NCBI RefSeq assembly: GCF_006440775.1
Contig: NZ_VFTZ01000003.1
Span: 124,001-188,000 of the forward strand
Direction of reading: 5' to 3'
From: Mesorhizobium sp. B2-7-2
GTDB lineage: Bacteria > Pseudomonadota > Alphaproteobacteria > Rhizobiales > Rhizobiaceae
DNA: 64,000 bases
Part shown: piece by piece, positions 16,762 through 24,805 of the stretch
Layout: each line of letters opens with the position of its first letter
Numbering within the stretch: position 1 is the first letter of the stretch
Made by a program: the position numbers and the translations under genes
The notes under the pieces: model-generated
Databases searched by the model: none
Seen by the model: only the letters and a program-made list of their open reading frames with translations
Told to the model about the DNA's origin: nothing

Positions 16762-17875
16762 GAAACCCAAGCTGCGGGTCGGGCTGATCGGGACCGGCTT
16801 CATGGGCAAGACCCATTCGTTTGGGTTCGCCGCAGCGGAACGTGTTTTCGATCTGCCATTCGAGCTCGAGCTTCATACCCTCGCCGACCGTACCGAAGAA
16901 CTTGCCGGCGCGGCTGCGCGCACGCTCGGCTTCAAGAACGCCACCGGCGATTGGCGCCGACTTGTCGGCGATCCGGATATCGATCTCGTCGACATCACCG
17001 CGCCAAACGCGTTCCACCACGAGATGGCGCTGGCCGCTATTGCCGCCGGCAAGCATGTCTATTGCGAGAAGCCGCTTGCGCCGCGCGCTGCAGAGGCCGC
17101 CGACATGGCAAACGCTGCCGTGTCTGCCGGCGTAAGCACGCAGGTCGGGTTCAACTATCTGTGCAATCCCATGATGGCGCTGGCCCGTGAGCTCATCGCG
17201 TCCGGCGAGCTTGGCGAAATCCGCAGCTATCGCGGGATTCACGCCGAAGACTACATGGGTGATGCGGAAGGTCCGTTCACCTTCCGCCTCGACCCGGTAG
17301 GTGGCGGTGCGCTGGCCGATCTCGGCAGTCATGCCTTGGCGACCGCCGAGTTCCTCCTCGGCCCGATCGAGCGCGTTCTTGGTGACGAGGTCACCGTCAT
17401 CAACAGTCGTCCCGACGACAAGGGCGGCCGTACCACCGTGGAGGTCGATGACATCGGCCGGGCTTTTTTACGTTTCGCCAGCGGCGCCACCGGCAGCATC
17501 GAGGCGAGTTGGGTGGCGACCGGCCGCAAGATGCAGCACGATTTCGAGATTTACGGCTCAAAAGGGGCGCTGACCTTCAGCCAGGAGCGCTTCAACGAAC
17601 TGCAATTCTACACCACTGCGGAAGCCGGTCGTGTTCGCGGCTTCCGTCGCATTGAAGCCGGGCCCGATCATCCGCCGTATGGGTTGTTTTGCGTGGCCCC
17701 CGGTCATCAGCTTGGTTTCAACGATCTCAAGGCCATCGAGATCGCGCGATTTCTCGAAGCCATCGCGGGGCTCCGTCCCGAGCCATTCAGCTTCCGCTCG
17801 GGACAGCGCATCCAGCAACTGGTGGAAGGGATCCATACATCGGCAACTGAGGGCCGCTGGGTCAGCACAGCTTGA
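16751..17875 (+). CDS. Gfo/Idh/MocA family NAD(P)-dependent oxidoreductase
   Basis: 374-residue sugar/polyol dehydrogenase. Residues 1-125 are a Rossmann domain starting LRVGLIGTGFMGKTHS, with the family motif VYCEKPLAPRAAEA (catalytic Lys in EKP). The C-terminal dimerisation domain has VGFNYLCNPMMALARELIASGELGE and GGGALADLGSHALATAEFLLG, the DxxxH-like catalytic region. It overlaps the preceding hydroxyacid dehydrogenase by 11 bases and ends the ALDH operon. The family includes inositol dehydrogenase (IolG), MocA and inosamine dehydrogenases; the precise substrate is not readable. Confidence 0.9.
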   Translation: MGNEKPKLRVGLIGTGFMGKTHSFGFAAAERVFDLPFELELHTLADRTEELAGAAARTLGFKNATGDWRRLVGDPDIDLVDITAPNAFHHEMALAAIAAGKHVYCEKPLAPRAAEAADMANAAVSAGVSTQVGFNYLCNPMMALARELIASGELGEIRSYRGIHAEDYMGDAEGPFTFRLDPVGGGALADLGSHALATAEFLLGPIERVLGDEVTVINSRPDDKGGRTTVEVDDIGRAFLRFASGATGSIEASWVATGRKMQHDFEIYGSKGALTFSQERFNELQFYTTAEAGRVRGFRRIEAGPDHPPYGLFCVAPGHQLGFNDLKAIEIARFLEAIAGLRPEPFSFRSGQRIQQLVEGIHTSATEGRWVSTA

Positions 17876-18098
17876 TGGCGACCTCGATGCAGCACTCCGG
17901 GGCGGTGGCTAAACCACCTTCGCTCGGCCGCGCTTGCCGTGTTTGGTAGGCAATGAATTCTGGGCTGTGGACGGAATGCTGGCAGGTCAAGCGGGTCGCG
18001 GCCCGTTCCCATGCCGGCCTGCCTGTAGCCTCGAAAAAGAAGGCGACGAGCGCGCGGCCATCAGCAGCATGTTCGATAAAACTTCGAAAGGAGAGACC

Positions 18099-18488
18099 AT
18101 GCCCTTGCTCAATATTCATGTAGTCAAAGGCAGGAGCGAAGATCAAACAGCCACGCTGTTGCAGGCGATACATGACTCAATGGTCGAAGCTTTTGAGGTA
18201 CCTGTGCGGGACCGTTATCAGATTCTGCACGAGCACGAGCCATCGCATTTGCTCATGGAGGATACCGATCTTGGCTTTGAGCGAACAGATAGCCGGGTCC
18301 TGATCCATGTGACGACTCGGCCAAGAAGTCAGCAAATGAAGGAGCGGTTTTACGCGTCGCTTCTCGAAAATCTTGGACAACGCTGCGGCGTTGCACCTGT
18401 GGACCTCATGGTCTCTTGTGTTGAGAATCGCGATGATGGTTGGAGTTTCGGATTCGGGCGCGCCCAATTCCTAACCGGGGACTTATAG
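18099..18488 (+). CDS. tautomerase-family protein
   Basis: 129-residue protein of the Tautomerase_2 group of the 4-oxalocrotonate tautomerase superfamily. After Met removal the N-terminus is Pro (MPLLNIHV), the catalytic base of this superfamily. Further conserved stretches are RDRYQILHEHEPSHL, VLIHVTTRPRSQQMKERFY and VSCVENRDDGWSFGFGRAQF. AAAGGAG precedes the ATG. It lies 223 bases after the Gfo/Idh gene, upstream of the chimeric regulator. Enol/keto conversion of an acyclic keto acid would fit the neighbouring aldolase and ALDH, but the substrate is unknown. Confidence 0.85.
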   Translation: MPLLNIHVVKGRSEDQTATLLQAIHDSMVEAFEVPVRDRYQILHEHEPSHLLMEDTDLGFERTDSRVLIHVTTRPRSQQMKERFYASLLENLGQRCGVAPVDLMVSCVENRDDGWSFGFGRAQFLTGDL

Positions 18489-18567
18489 GGCGCGCCGAAC
18501 TTGGCCGCCGACAGATCACCTCATCCGAGCAACAGCCTAGGCCATAGTTAATGATCTCGTGCGCTTT

Positions 18568-18592
18568 CGCAAGGAATGTTGCGTAATCGCAA
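18568..18592. promoter_or_regulatory. operator-like repeats CGCAA-GGAATG-TTGCG upstream of chimeric regulator
   Basis: A perfect 5-bp inverted repeat with a 6-bp spacer (18568-18583) has the geometry of TGCAA-N6-TTGCA with the outer base changed. It overlaps a second dyad TTGCG-TAAT-CGCAA (18579-18592). Both lie within 60 bp of the start of an HTH_6 regulator gene and are probably autoregulatory. Confidence 0.55.
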
Positions 18593-18627
18593 AGTTCCAG
18601 TATTGTCGTCACCGAAAAGGATCGACC

Positions 18628-19791
18628 ATGCTGCTTTCGCGATCAAAGCCTCAATCTGCCAGCGAGCTGATGACCATTTTGAATTCGGCTCAGGACAATA
18701 TGGGCAAGGGCGGGCGGCGCGTTGCGAATTTTTTCATCGCGAATCTTGGGGAAACTGCCCTTCTATCAAGTTCCGAAGTCGCAACTCGCTGCGGGGTGAA
18801 CGCATCCAGCGTGGTGCGTTTTGTCCAAACCTTGGGTTTTTCGGGCTACCGCGAATTTCAATCGGTTCTGCAACAACATTTGTCCAAGTCGATGGTGGAA
18901 GCCAGGCATTCAGGTGCCGGCGGGATTTCGTTGCCCGAGATTTCAAAGCCGCTGCGTCTTTACCTTCTCGTCGATTCCGGACGATCGTTCAACGAGGCCG
19001 CGGAAGCCGCCGCGAAGAACTTCAGCGCGCAAAACCCGTCGATCGAAATTGAAACAGAGTCCCATGTCTCATACGCTGTCGAACCTGAGGACTTCGCGCG
19101 CCGGATTACGAGCGCCGCCGAAAGGTCCGATGGGATTATCCTGGTCGCCAGAGAGCATCCGGCGATCAACGATGCAGTAAGAGCGGCTACGGGACATGGC
19201 CTCCCGGTGATCTCCTTGACTACCGATCTTCCCTTGTCGGGAAGGTCAGCTTACGTCGGTTCGGACCAATATGTCTCGGGAGCTACGGCAGCCTGGCTTT
19301 GTGGGCGAATGCTTCCGCACGGGACAGTCGGGAAAGTCCTGTTTGTCTGCAGTGTGCCATTTCGCTGCCAGCAAGACCGCGAGCAGGGGTTCAGGCATGT
19401 CCTGCGATCCGAATTCTCCACCCTAGCCATTGATGAAAGGGTGAGCTCCAACGAGAGCATTGAGGTCATCTATGAGGCTGTCCGGCGATACATAGCAAAG
19501 AGCGGGCCTCCGGCGGCTATCTACAATGTTTCAGGCGCCAACCTGGGAGTTGGGCGCGCGCTTGAAGCTGAAGGTCTTACTCATTCGACCGTGTTTATCG
19601 GCCATGAGTTGAACACGAACTCGCGGTCGTTGCTCGAGCGGGGCATCATGGACGTGACGATCGGTCATGACTTCGACCGTGAAGTCGCGCTGTCCGTCGA
19701 GTGCATAAGGATGGCGCTGCAGGGGGTTCAGCCTATCAATCGCATAACCCAAAGCCAGGTCTTCACCCGTTTCAATTGCGCTATCTTCTGA
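18628..19791 (+). CDS. chimeric regulator: RpiR-type HTH fused to a periplasmic-binding-protein sensor domain
   Basis: 387 residues. The first ~90 match the HTH_6/RpiR DNA-binding domain (NMGKGGRRVANFFIANLGE, then SSEVATRCGVNASSVVRF and LGFSGYREFQ). The rest, from about residue 108, is not the expected SIS domain. It reads as a LacI/RbsB-type ligand-binding domain: LRLYLLVDSGRSFNEAAEAA, SDGIILVAREHPAINDAV, AYVGSDQYVSGATAAWL, GKVLFVCSVPFRCQQDREQG, AIYNVSGANLGVGRAL and VFIGHELNTNSR. It would therefore sense a free sugar or polyol while binding RpiR-like sites. The ATG at 18628 has AAAAGGATCG upstream. A dyad of RpiR geometry lies just upstream. Confidence 0.82.
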   Translation: MLLSRSKPQSASELMTILNSAQDNMGKGGRRVANFFIANLGETALLSSSEVATRCGVNASSVVRFVQTLGFSGYREFQSVLQQHLSKSMVEARHSGAGGISLPEISKPLRLYLLVDSGRSFNEAAEAAAKNFSAQNPSIEIETESHVSYAVEPEDFARRITSAAERSDGIILVAREHPAINDAVRAATGHGLPVISLTTDLPLSGRSAYVGSDQYVSGATAAWLCGRMLPHGTVGKVLFVCSVPFRCQQDREQGFRHVLRSEFSTLAIDERVSSNESIEVIYEAVRRYIAKSGPPAAIYNVSGANLGVGRALEAEGLTHSTVFIGHELNTNSRSLLERGIMDVTIGHDFDREVALSVECIRMALQGVQPINRITQSQVFTRFNCAIF

Positions 19792-19865
19792 TTGGCTGAA
19801 CCATTCTGCGTTAGGGGATCAATTGGCAACTGAAACGGTTCTGCGCTTCAGTCGCCGTCGGCCCT

Positions 19866-20684
19866 CTAGATCGTCAGCTTCGAGACGGGGGTCGGAGGTG
19901 CGAAGGGGTAGGCACCCCAGACTGACTGGTCGAAATTGATTACAGAGCCAGTCATCATCCCGGCATCTTCCGAAGCCAAAAATGTGACCGCCTTGGCCAC
20001 TTCCGCGGGAGCCAGGAGTCGCTCAAAAGGTTGTTCGGCCGCAGCCTTTTGGAGCCAGTTCGCGTCCGCGCCATGATACTCGCGCTGGATGCGGTCCTCG
20101 CCGTCGGAAGCCATCCAGCCGATATTCAGCTGATTGATCCGGATCTTGTTCCGCATCGTTGCAAACGCCGTATTGCGGGTAAGTGTGGCAAGAGCACCCT
20201 TGGAGGCGCAGTAGGACGCGATAAACGGCTGCCCGGCGAGCGCCGAGGTAGAGCCAATGTTGACGATCGCTCCTTCGATATTGTCTCGGACCATCCGCCG
20301 AATTGCCTCCTGCATCAAGAAGAAGGGAGCGCGCGTATTGATCGCGAACATCCGGTCGAAAAGCTCTTCGCTCGTGTTGAGGATGTCGCCCCGGTCCGTA
20401 AGGCCGGCGGCATTGACCAGGACATCGACGCGCCCAAAGGCCGTATCTGCGGCCTCAATCACCGTCCTGCAATCGGCCACGTTCGCCAAATCGGCCTGAA
20501 CAAAGCGAACGACGCAGCCCGTTTTAGCTTCGATCGCTGCAGCGACGGCGCCGCCCTTATCGGCGTTGCGCCCGCAGGTGACAATTCCGGCCGCGCCCGC
20601 ATCTGCGAAATGCATGGCGATCGCAGCACCCAATCCCTGCGTGCCGCCGGTCACAACCGCGAATTTCCCATCGACTCTGTTCAT
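19866..20684 (-). CDS. short-chain dehydrogenase/reductase
   Basis: 272-residue classical SDR. The cofactor motif is VVTGGTQGLGAAIAM, then DVLVNAAGLTDRG, catalytic Ser in IVNIGSTSALAG, YCASKGALATLTR (Tyr and Lys) and the extended C-terminus. GAGGAG lies upstream of the ATG at 20684. It is divergent from iolG across a region with two TGCAA-N6-TTGCA operators, so it should be co-regulated. Oxidation of an inositol-like cyclitol or a product of it is plausible. A decayed relative occurs at 12150-12340 next to iolE. Confidence 0.9.
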   Translation of the reverse strand: MNRVDGKFAVVTGGTQGLGAAIAMHFADAGAAGIVTCGRNADKGGAVAAAIEAKTGCVVRFVQADLANVADCRTVIEAADTAFGRVDVLVNAAGLTDRGDILNTSEELFDRMFAINTRAPFFLMQEAIRRMVRDNIEGAIVNIGSTSALAGQPFIASYCASKGALATLTRNTAFATMRNKIRINQLNIGWMASDGEDRIQREYHGADANWLQKAAAEQPFERLLAPAEVAKAVTFLASEDAGMMTGSVINFDQSVWGAYPFAPPTPVSKLTI

Positions 20685-20704
20685 TCTTCAACGCTCCTCA
20701 GATA

Positions 20705-20720
20705 TGCAATGAAATTTGCA
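20705..20720. promoter_or_regulatory. probable RpiR-family operator TGCAA-TGAAAT-TTGCA
   Basis: Perfect copy of the dyad 20 bp upstream of the SDR start, in the SDR/iolG intergenic region. It would overlap the 5' leader of the SDR transcript. Confidence 0.7.
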
Positions 20721-20744
20721 GAAAAAATCATCGCGTAATTTGTA

Positions 20745-20778
20745 TTGACATCCATGCGAAAATGCAAGATATTTTGCA
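20745..20778 (+). promoter_or_regulatory. iolG promoter with overlapping RpiR-type operator
   Basis: TTGACA at 20745-20750 and GATATT at 20768-20773 are 17 bp apart and make a reasonable sigma-70-type promoter toward iolG. The operator TGCAA-GATATT-TTGCA (20763-20778) covers the -10, the expected layout for a repressor that competes with RNA polymerase. Confidence 0.65.
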
Positions 20779-20833
20779 GATGCACGCAAAGAATGGTGCT
20801 CGGCTCGCACGGCAGGCCGCAGGGAGGAAATCG

Positions 20834-21844
20834 ATGTTGCGTATTGCCGTGCTCGGCTGTGGCCGAATTGGTCAAATGCATGCTGCCAATGTCGCGCGGC
20901 ATCCCCGATCCAAGTTGGCGGCGGTATTTGATGTCAATTCAGAGGCGGCCGAAAAGGTAGCGGCGGCTCAAGGCGTTAAGGCCGCGGCCAGCGCAGAGGA
21001 GATTTTCGCGTCCGACACGGTGGACGCCGTTCTGATCGCCACCGCAACGCCCACCCATGCCGACTACATAGAAATGGCAGTCGCTGCGGGCAAAGCGGTT
21101 CTGTGCGAGAAGCCGATCGACCTTAGCCTCGCCCGCGTCGAGGCGTGCGCCGCCAATATCGGCGAAACCAAAATCCCGATCCAGCTGGGATTCAATCGTC
21201 GTTACGATCCCGGGCACAGTGCCGCGCGAACGGCGATGCTGGCTGGCGATATCGGCGAACTGCACCAGGTCATTATCACGTCCCGCGATCCCGCGTTGCC
21301 GCCGAGAGCCTATCTGGAGGCTGCGGGTGGGCTATTCCGCGATATGACGATCCATGACTTCGACTTGGCTCGCTTCATGCTCGGCGAAGAGCCGACCGAG
21401 GTCTTTGCGCTTGCCAATGCGCTCATCGATCCAGCTCTCGGGAAGGAACTCGACGAAGTCGACAGTGCGATGTTCATCCTGAGGACCGCGTCGGGCAAGC
21501 AATGTCACATCAACAATTCGCGCACCGCAGTCTACGGCTACGATCAGCGCGTTGAGCTGATTGGGAGCGCGGGCATGCTTCTTTCCGACAACCGCAAACC
21601 TCACGAATTGCGCCGCTTTAGCAGCACGGCCGCCGAGGCAAGCCAGCCGTACCAGTTCTTCTTTCTCGAGCGCTACCAGGAAGCCTTCATGGCGGAGATC
21701 GATGGGTTCGTGGACTGCGTGGAGAAGGGCGCCGTTCCGCTGGCTAGTTTCGAAGATGGACGCCGTGCGCTCATCCTGGCGGAAGCGGCTTACAAATCCA
21801 TGAAAGAGCAACGTTTGGTGCGTGTCTCCGAAGTGGCTGCATAG
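20834..21844 (+). CDS. iolG: inositol 2-dehydrogenase (IolG-type Gfo/Idh)
   Basis: 336-residue NAD-dependent dehydrogenase that oxidises myo-inositol to 2-keto-myo-inositol, the IolE substrate. The N-terminus MLRIAVLGCGRIGQMHAAN is the Rossmann motif; AVLCEKPIDLSLARVEAC carries the catalytic Lys; IQLGFNRRYDPG and FRDMTIHDFDLARFMLGEEP (Asp and His of the active site) are diagnostic for IolG. GGAGG precedes the ATG at 20834. Two operators and a promoter lie upstream, and the gene heads a run that continues with an ABC importer. A fragmentary copy of its first residues is found at 27300-27442. Other inositol isomers are possible substrates. Confidence 0.92.
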   Translation: MLRIAVLGCGRIGQMHAANVARHPRSKLAAVFDVNSEAAEKVAAAQGVKAAASAEEIFASDTVDAVLIATATPTHADYIEMAVAAGKAVLCEKPIDLSLARVEACAANIGETKIPIQLGFNRRYDPGHSAARTAMLAGDIGELHQVIITSRDPALPPRAYLEAAGGLFRDMTIHDFDLARFMLGEEPTEVFALANALIDPALGKELDEVDSAMFILRTASGKQCHINNSRTAVYGYDQRVELIGSAGMLLSDNRKPHELRRFSSTAAEASQPYQFFFLERYQEAFMAEIDGFVDCVEKGAVPLASFEDGRRALILAEAAYKSMKEQRLVRVSEVAA

Positions 21845-22222
21845 AGCCTTCGGCGGCGGATCCGCAGGAGGATGAAAGATCCGCGCAGTGGGAGGAGTGG
21901 CGTTTGGTGAAGTATGGGCTCGCACGGATCGCCGTGTGGGGAAATGGCCGAGACCGACCCGCAATGGCGCCGGGCACCTTGGCTGTGCCTTCCTTGCGAT
22001 CATGGTCGAACAAGAACCGCGACAGCGTGCCCTCACTCCCGACTTCTCCAGCAGGGCTCTTTCAGTGCGGCCAGGCAAGCACTGCAATTCTATTTGCGGG
22101 TGACGACATCGCGAACGGTGTCTCGTCGCAAGGTCGAACCTTTCTGTGGTGAGCACAGAAGGACTAAGCGGCGTCAAGCCGGGCTAACGGGCGGTCGGAC
22201 CGCGCAACAAAAGGAGGAATCA
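21845..22222 (+). promoter_or_regulatory. intergenic region before 22.2-kb importer, with hairpin and operator-like dyad
   Basis: No gene is recognisable in these 378 bases. GCGGATC (21856-21862) and GATCCGC (21878-21884) can form a hairpin just after iolG. TGCAA-TTCTAT-TTGCG (22083-22098) is a one-mismatch copy of the RpiR-type operator, 125 bp before the binding-protein gene, so that importer may have its own promoter in the same regulon. Confidence 0.55.
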
Positions 22223-23287
22223 ATGAAATTTCCAACTCTCCCCATTTCTCGCCGCAGAGCCGCCGGTACGGTGGCTTTCGGCGCGCTGTTCCTGGCAATA
22301 ACCGCTGGGACGGCGCTTGCAGAATACAAGGCCGCGGACGTGAGGATCGGTTTTACCCCGAAGTTTCTTAAGGATGATTTCCAGACCCTGATGCTGGATC
22401 TCTCGAAGAAGGCCTTCGATGCAAAGGGTTTCACCCTGGTCGGTGCTCCTGATCCCAATGGCGATATCGCGGCCGAAGTCGATGCGCTCCAGAACCTGAT
22501 TGCCAACGGCGCCAACGTCCTGGTCTTCGCTCCCATCGACGCCGCGGGAATCGTTCCCGCCGTCAAGAAGGCGAATGACGCCAACGTCCTCGTCTTCTCG
22601 ATCGATGATGCGCCCGCGGGCGGCAAAGTGACGGCGACGGTGCGCGCGGACAATGTCGACGCCGGCGTTCAAGGCGCCAAGGAGATGGTCAAGCGCCTGC
22701 AGGCCAAGCCATGCTGGACCGACAACAGCTGTATCGTGCTCGAGCTGCAGGGCGCCCTGACCACGCCCAACGGCCGCGATCGCTCCGATGGTTTTTCCAA
22801 AACGTTGCACGAGCTCGCGCCCAAGGTGAATCTGATACAGCGCCCGACTGAATGGACTGCCGACATGGCCGCCGATGCTGCGCAGAACGTCCTCACCCAG
22901 AATCCTTCGCTGAGCGGCATCTTCATGGCGTCCGAACTCATGGCATCGGCCGTCAACGCCCAGCTCACCAACGGCGGCAAGGGCGCTCCGGTGGGTGATC
23001 CGAACTCGGTGATCCGCATCGCAATCGATGGAACGCCTCAAGGGCTGCAGCTTATCCGCAGCAAGGCCCTCGACGCGACGGTGTCGCAGCCCCTGAGCGC
23101 CTATGCGACCAAGACGGCCGACCTGATCGAACTCGTCTCCAAGGGTGGCAAGATCGAGATCGGGCCACGTGACGACGGCCAGGTTATCGATACACCTGTT
23201 GGACCGCAGTACCAGCTCAAGGCGACGCTGGTGACAACCGACAATGTGGATTCACCTGATCTGTGGGCGAACAAGGTCGGCAAATAA
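22223..23287 (+). CDS. CUT2 ABC transporter substrate-binding protein
   Basis: 354-residue periplasmic binding protein. The ATG at 22223 has AAAGGAGGA upstream. The signal region contains a twin-arginine-like SRRRAAG followed by a hydrophobic run ending ...TALAEYKAADV. The mature part is type I: VRIGFTPKFLKDDFQTLM, NGANVLVFAPIDAAGIVP, ANVLVFSIDDAPAGGKV, LSGIFMASELMASAVNAQL and TDNVDSPDLW. CWTDNSC contributes two Cys that could pair. It precedes its ATPase and permease on the same strand and follows iolG, so a cyclitol ligand is likely but unproven. Confidence 0.9.
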   Translation: MKFPTLPISRRRAAGTVAFGALFLAITAGTALAEYKAADVRIGFTPKFLKDDFQTLMLDLSKKAFDAKGFTLVGAPDPNGDIAAEVDALQNLIANGANVLVFAPIDAAGIVPAVKKANDANVLVFSIDDAPAGGKVTATVRADNVDAGVQGAKEMVKRLQAKPCWTDNSCIVLELQGALTTPNGRDRSDGFSKTLHELAPKVNLIQRPTEWTADMAADAAQNVLTQNPSLSGIFMASELMASAVNAQLTNGGKGAPVGDPNSVIRIAIDGTPQGLQLIRSKALDATVSQPLSAYATKTADLIELVSKGGKIEIGPRDDGQVIDTPVGPQYQLKATLVTTDNVDSPDLWANKVGK

Positions 23288-23305
23288 GTTCGGGAGGAAC
23301 CAGCC

Positions 23306-24805
23306 GTGGAGCCGAAGATCATGGACAACGCGCGACCCATCGTCGAGATGCGTGACATCGCCAAGACCTTTGGCTCGACCCGGGCTCTTCGCGGCGTGAA
23401 TTTCACCGTCATGCGCGGTGAGGTTCACGCCCTGTTGGGCCGCAACGGCGCGGGAAAGAGCACGCTTGTTTCCACCTTGAGCGGATACGTTTCGGCAGAT
23501 ACCGGATCAATCAGAATTGGAGAGGTCGAGGTAGAAGCGGTCGGCCAAAACTACGCGCCGAGCATTCGCAAGCTGATTGCCCATGTTCAACAAACACCTC
23601 AGCTGTTCAACCTGCTGACGGTGGCGGAGAACCTTTTTGTGGAAAACCCTCTCGTCCGCAGAGGTTTCGGCGTGGTGAGCCACAAGCTGATGTTGGAGCG
23701 CGCAGCTGGCCTGCTGGATGAATGGAATATGGACATCCAACCCCGCTCGCTTGCAGGGGAGCTGGGCGCCGGGACGAGACAGCTGCTCGAGATCATGAAA
23801 GCCCTCAGTCGGGGCGTGCCTGTCATGATCCTGGACGAGCCAACTGCCGCCTTGAGCAATGCGGAAAAACGTATTCTGTTCGAGCATGTGAGGGCGCTCA
23901 AAGCCAAGGGTGTCTCGTTCGTTTATATCTCGCACCACCTGGACGAGGTTTTCGAGATTGCCGATACAGTCACGATCCTGAGGGACGGGAAGGTCGTGAA
24001 GGAACGCGAGCCCGTGGAGCGTCTGGACGTAGAGACCATCGCCGACCTTATGATGGGCGAAAAGACAGTCCGAAGCACGCGCCAGGATTTCATGGCGGAT
24101 GAAGCTCCTATTCTGCTCCAGGCCAGGGGAATTCGCCTCGACCGCTTTTCGGAAAAGGATATCGACTTCGAGGTAAGAGCGGGCGAGATCGTAGCCCTGG
24201 CAGGCCCGGTGGGTGGCGGGAAGGAAGCGCTCGCAATGGTCCTTGCTGGCCAGCAAAGGCCTGAAGACGGCGAGGTGATCAGCCCGCGTGGAAAGCTACC
24301 GACTATCGGCCTGGTTCCCACCGACAGGCATGCCAGCGGCTATGTCGGCATTCTGGGTGTTCGCGAGAATGTAGCGATCGGCGGCCTTGACGTCTTGTCC
24401 GGCAAACTGGGTTTTATCAGCAAAGGCAAGGAAGCTAGGCATGTCGGGCGCCTTGCCCAACAGACGAACGTAATCGCTTCGTCTCTGGAGCAAGCGGTGA
24501 GCCAGCTCAGCGGCGGCAATCAGCAGAAGGTCGTTTTCGCGCGCGCGCTTTGTCGAGCTCCCGAGGTCATCGTCGCTCTCAGTCCAACCCGCGGCGTTGA
24601 TGTGGGAGCCAAGGAGCAGCTCTATTCGCTGCTGCGGGATCTTGCCAGCAAGGGGTTGGGCGTCGTGGTCGTCTCGGACGAGGAAGACGAAATTGATCAG
24701 CTGGCCAACCGGGTCGTTATCGTGTTCGAGGGGCACGTCGTTGATGAACTGGTGGGTGAATACACAATCAAAGACCTAATCCTGCGGATGGAGGGCGTCG
24801 TATGA
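23306..24805 (+). CDS. CUT2 ABC transporter ATPase with degenerate second catalytic site
   Basis: 499 residues, two nucleotide-binding domains. The first has Walker A GRNGAGKST, Walker B VMILDEPTAAL and signature-like ELGAGTRQLLEI. The second has P-loop GPVGGGKEAL, an intact LSGGNQQKV signature, but IVALSPTRGVDVGAK where family members usually have LDEPTRGVD, so the Asp-Glu of Walker B is replaced by Leu-Ser. A single functional ATP site is therefore expected. The GTG at 23306 has GGGAGGAACC upstream; an ATG at 23321 is the alternative. It overlaps the permease start by four bases (ATGA). Confidence 0.92.
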   Translation: MEPKIMDNARPIVEMRDIAKTFGSTRALRGVNFTVMRGEVHALLGRNGAGKSTLVSTLSGYVSADTGSIRIGEVEVEAVGQNYAPSIRKLIAHVQQTPQLFNLLTVAENLFVENPLVRRGFGVVSHKLMLERAAGLLDEWNMDIQPRSLAGELGAGTRQLLEIMKALSRGVPVMILDEPTAALSNAEKRILFEHVRALKAKGVSFVYISHHLDEVFEIADTVTILRDGKVVKEREPVERLDVETIADLMMGEKTVRSTRQDFMADEAPILLQARGIRLDRFSEKDIDFEVRAGEIVALAGPVGGGKEALAMVLAGQQRPEDGEVISPRGKLPTIGLVPTDRHASGYVGILGVRENVAIGGLDVLSGKLGFISKGKEARHVGRLAQQTNVIASSLEQAVSQLSGGNQQKVVFARALCRAPEVIVALSPTRGVDVGAKEQLYSLLRDLASKGLGVVVVSDEEDEIDQLANRVVIVFEGHVVDELVGEYTIKDLILRMEGVV

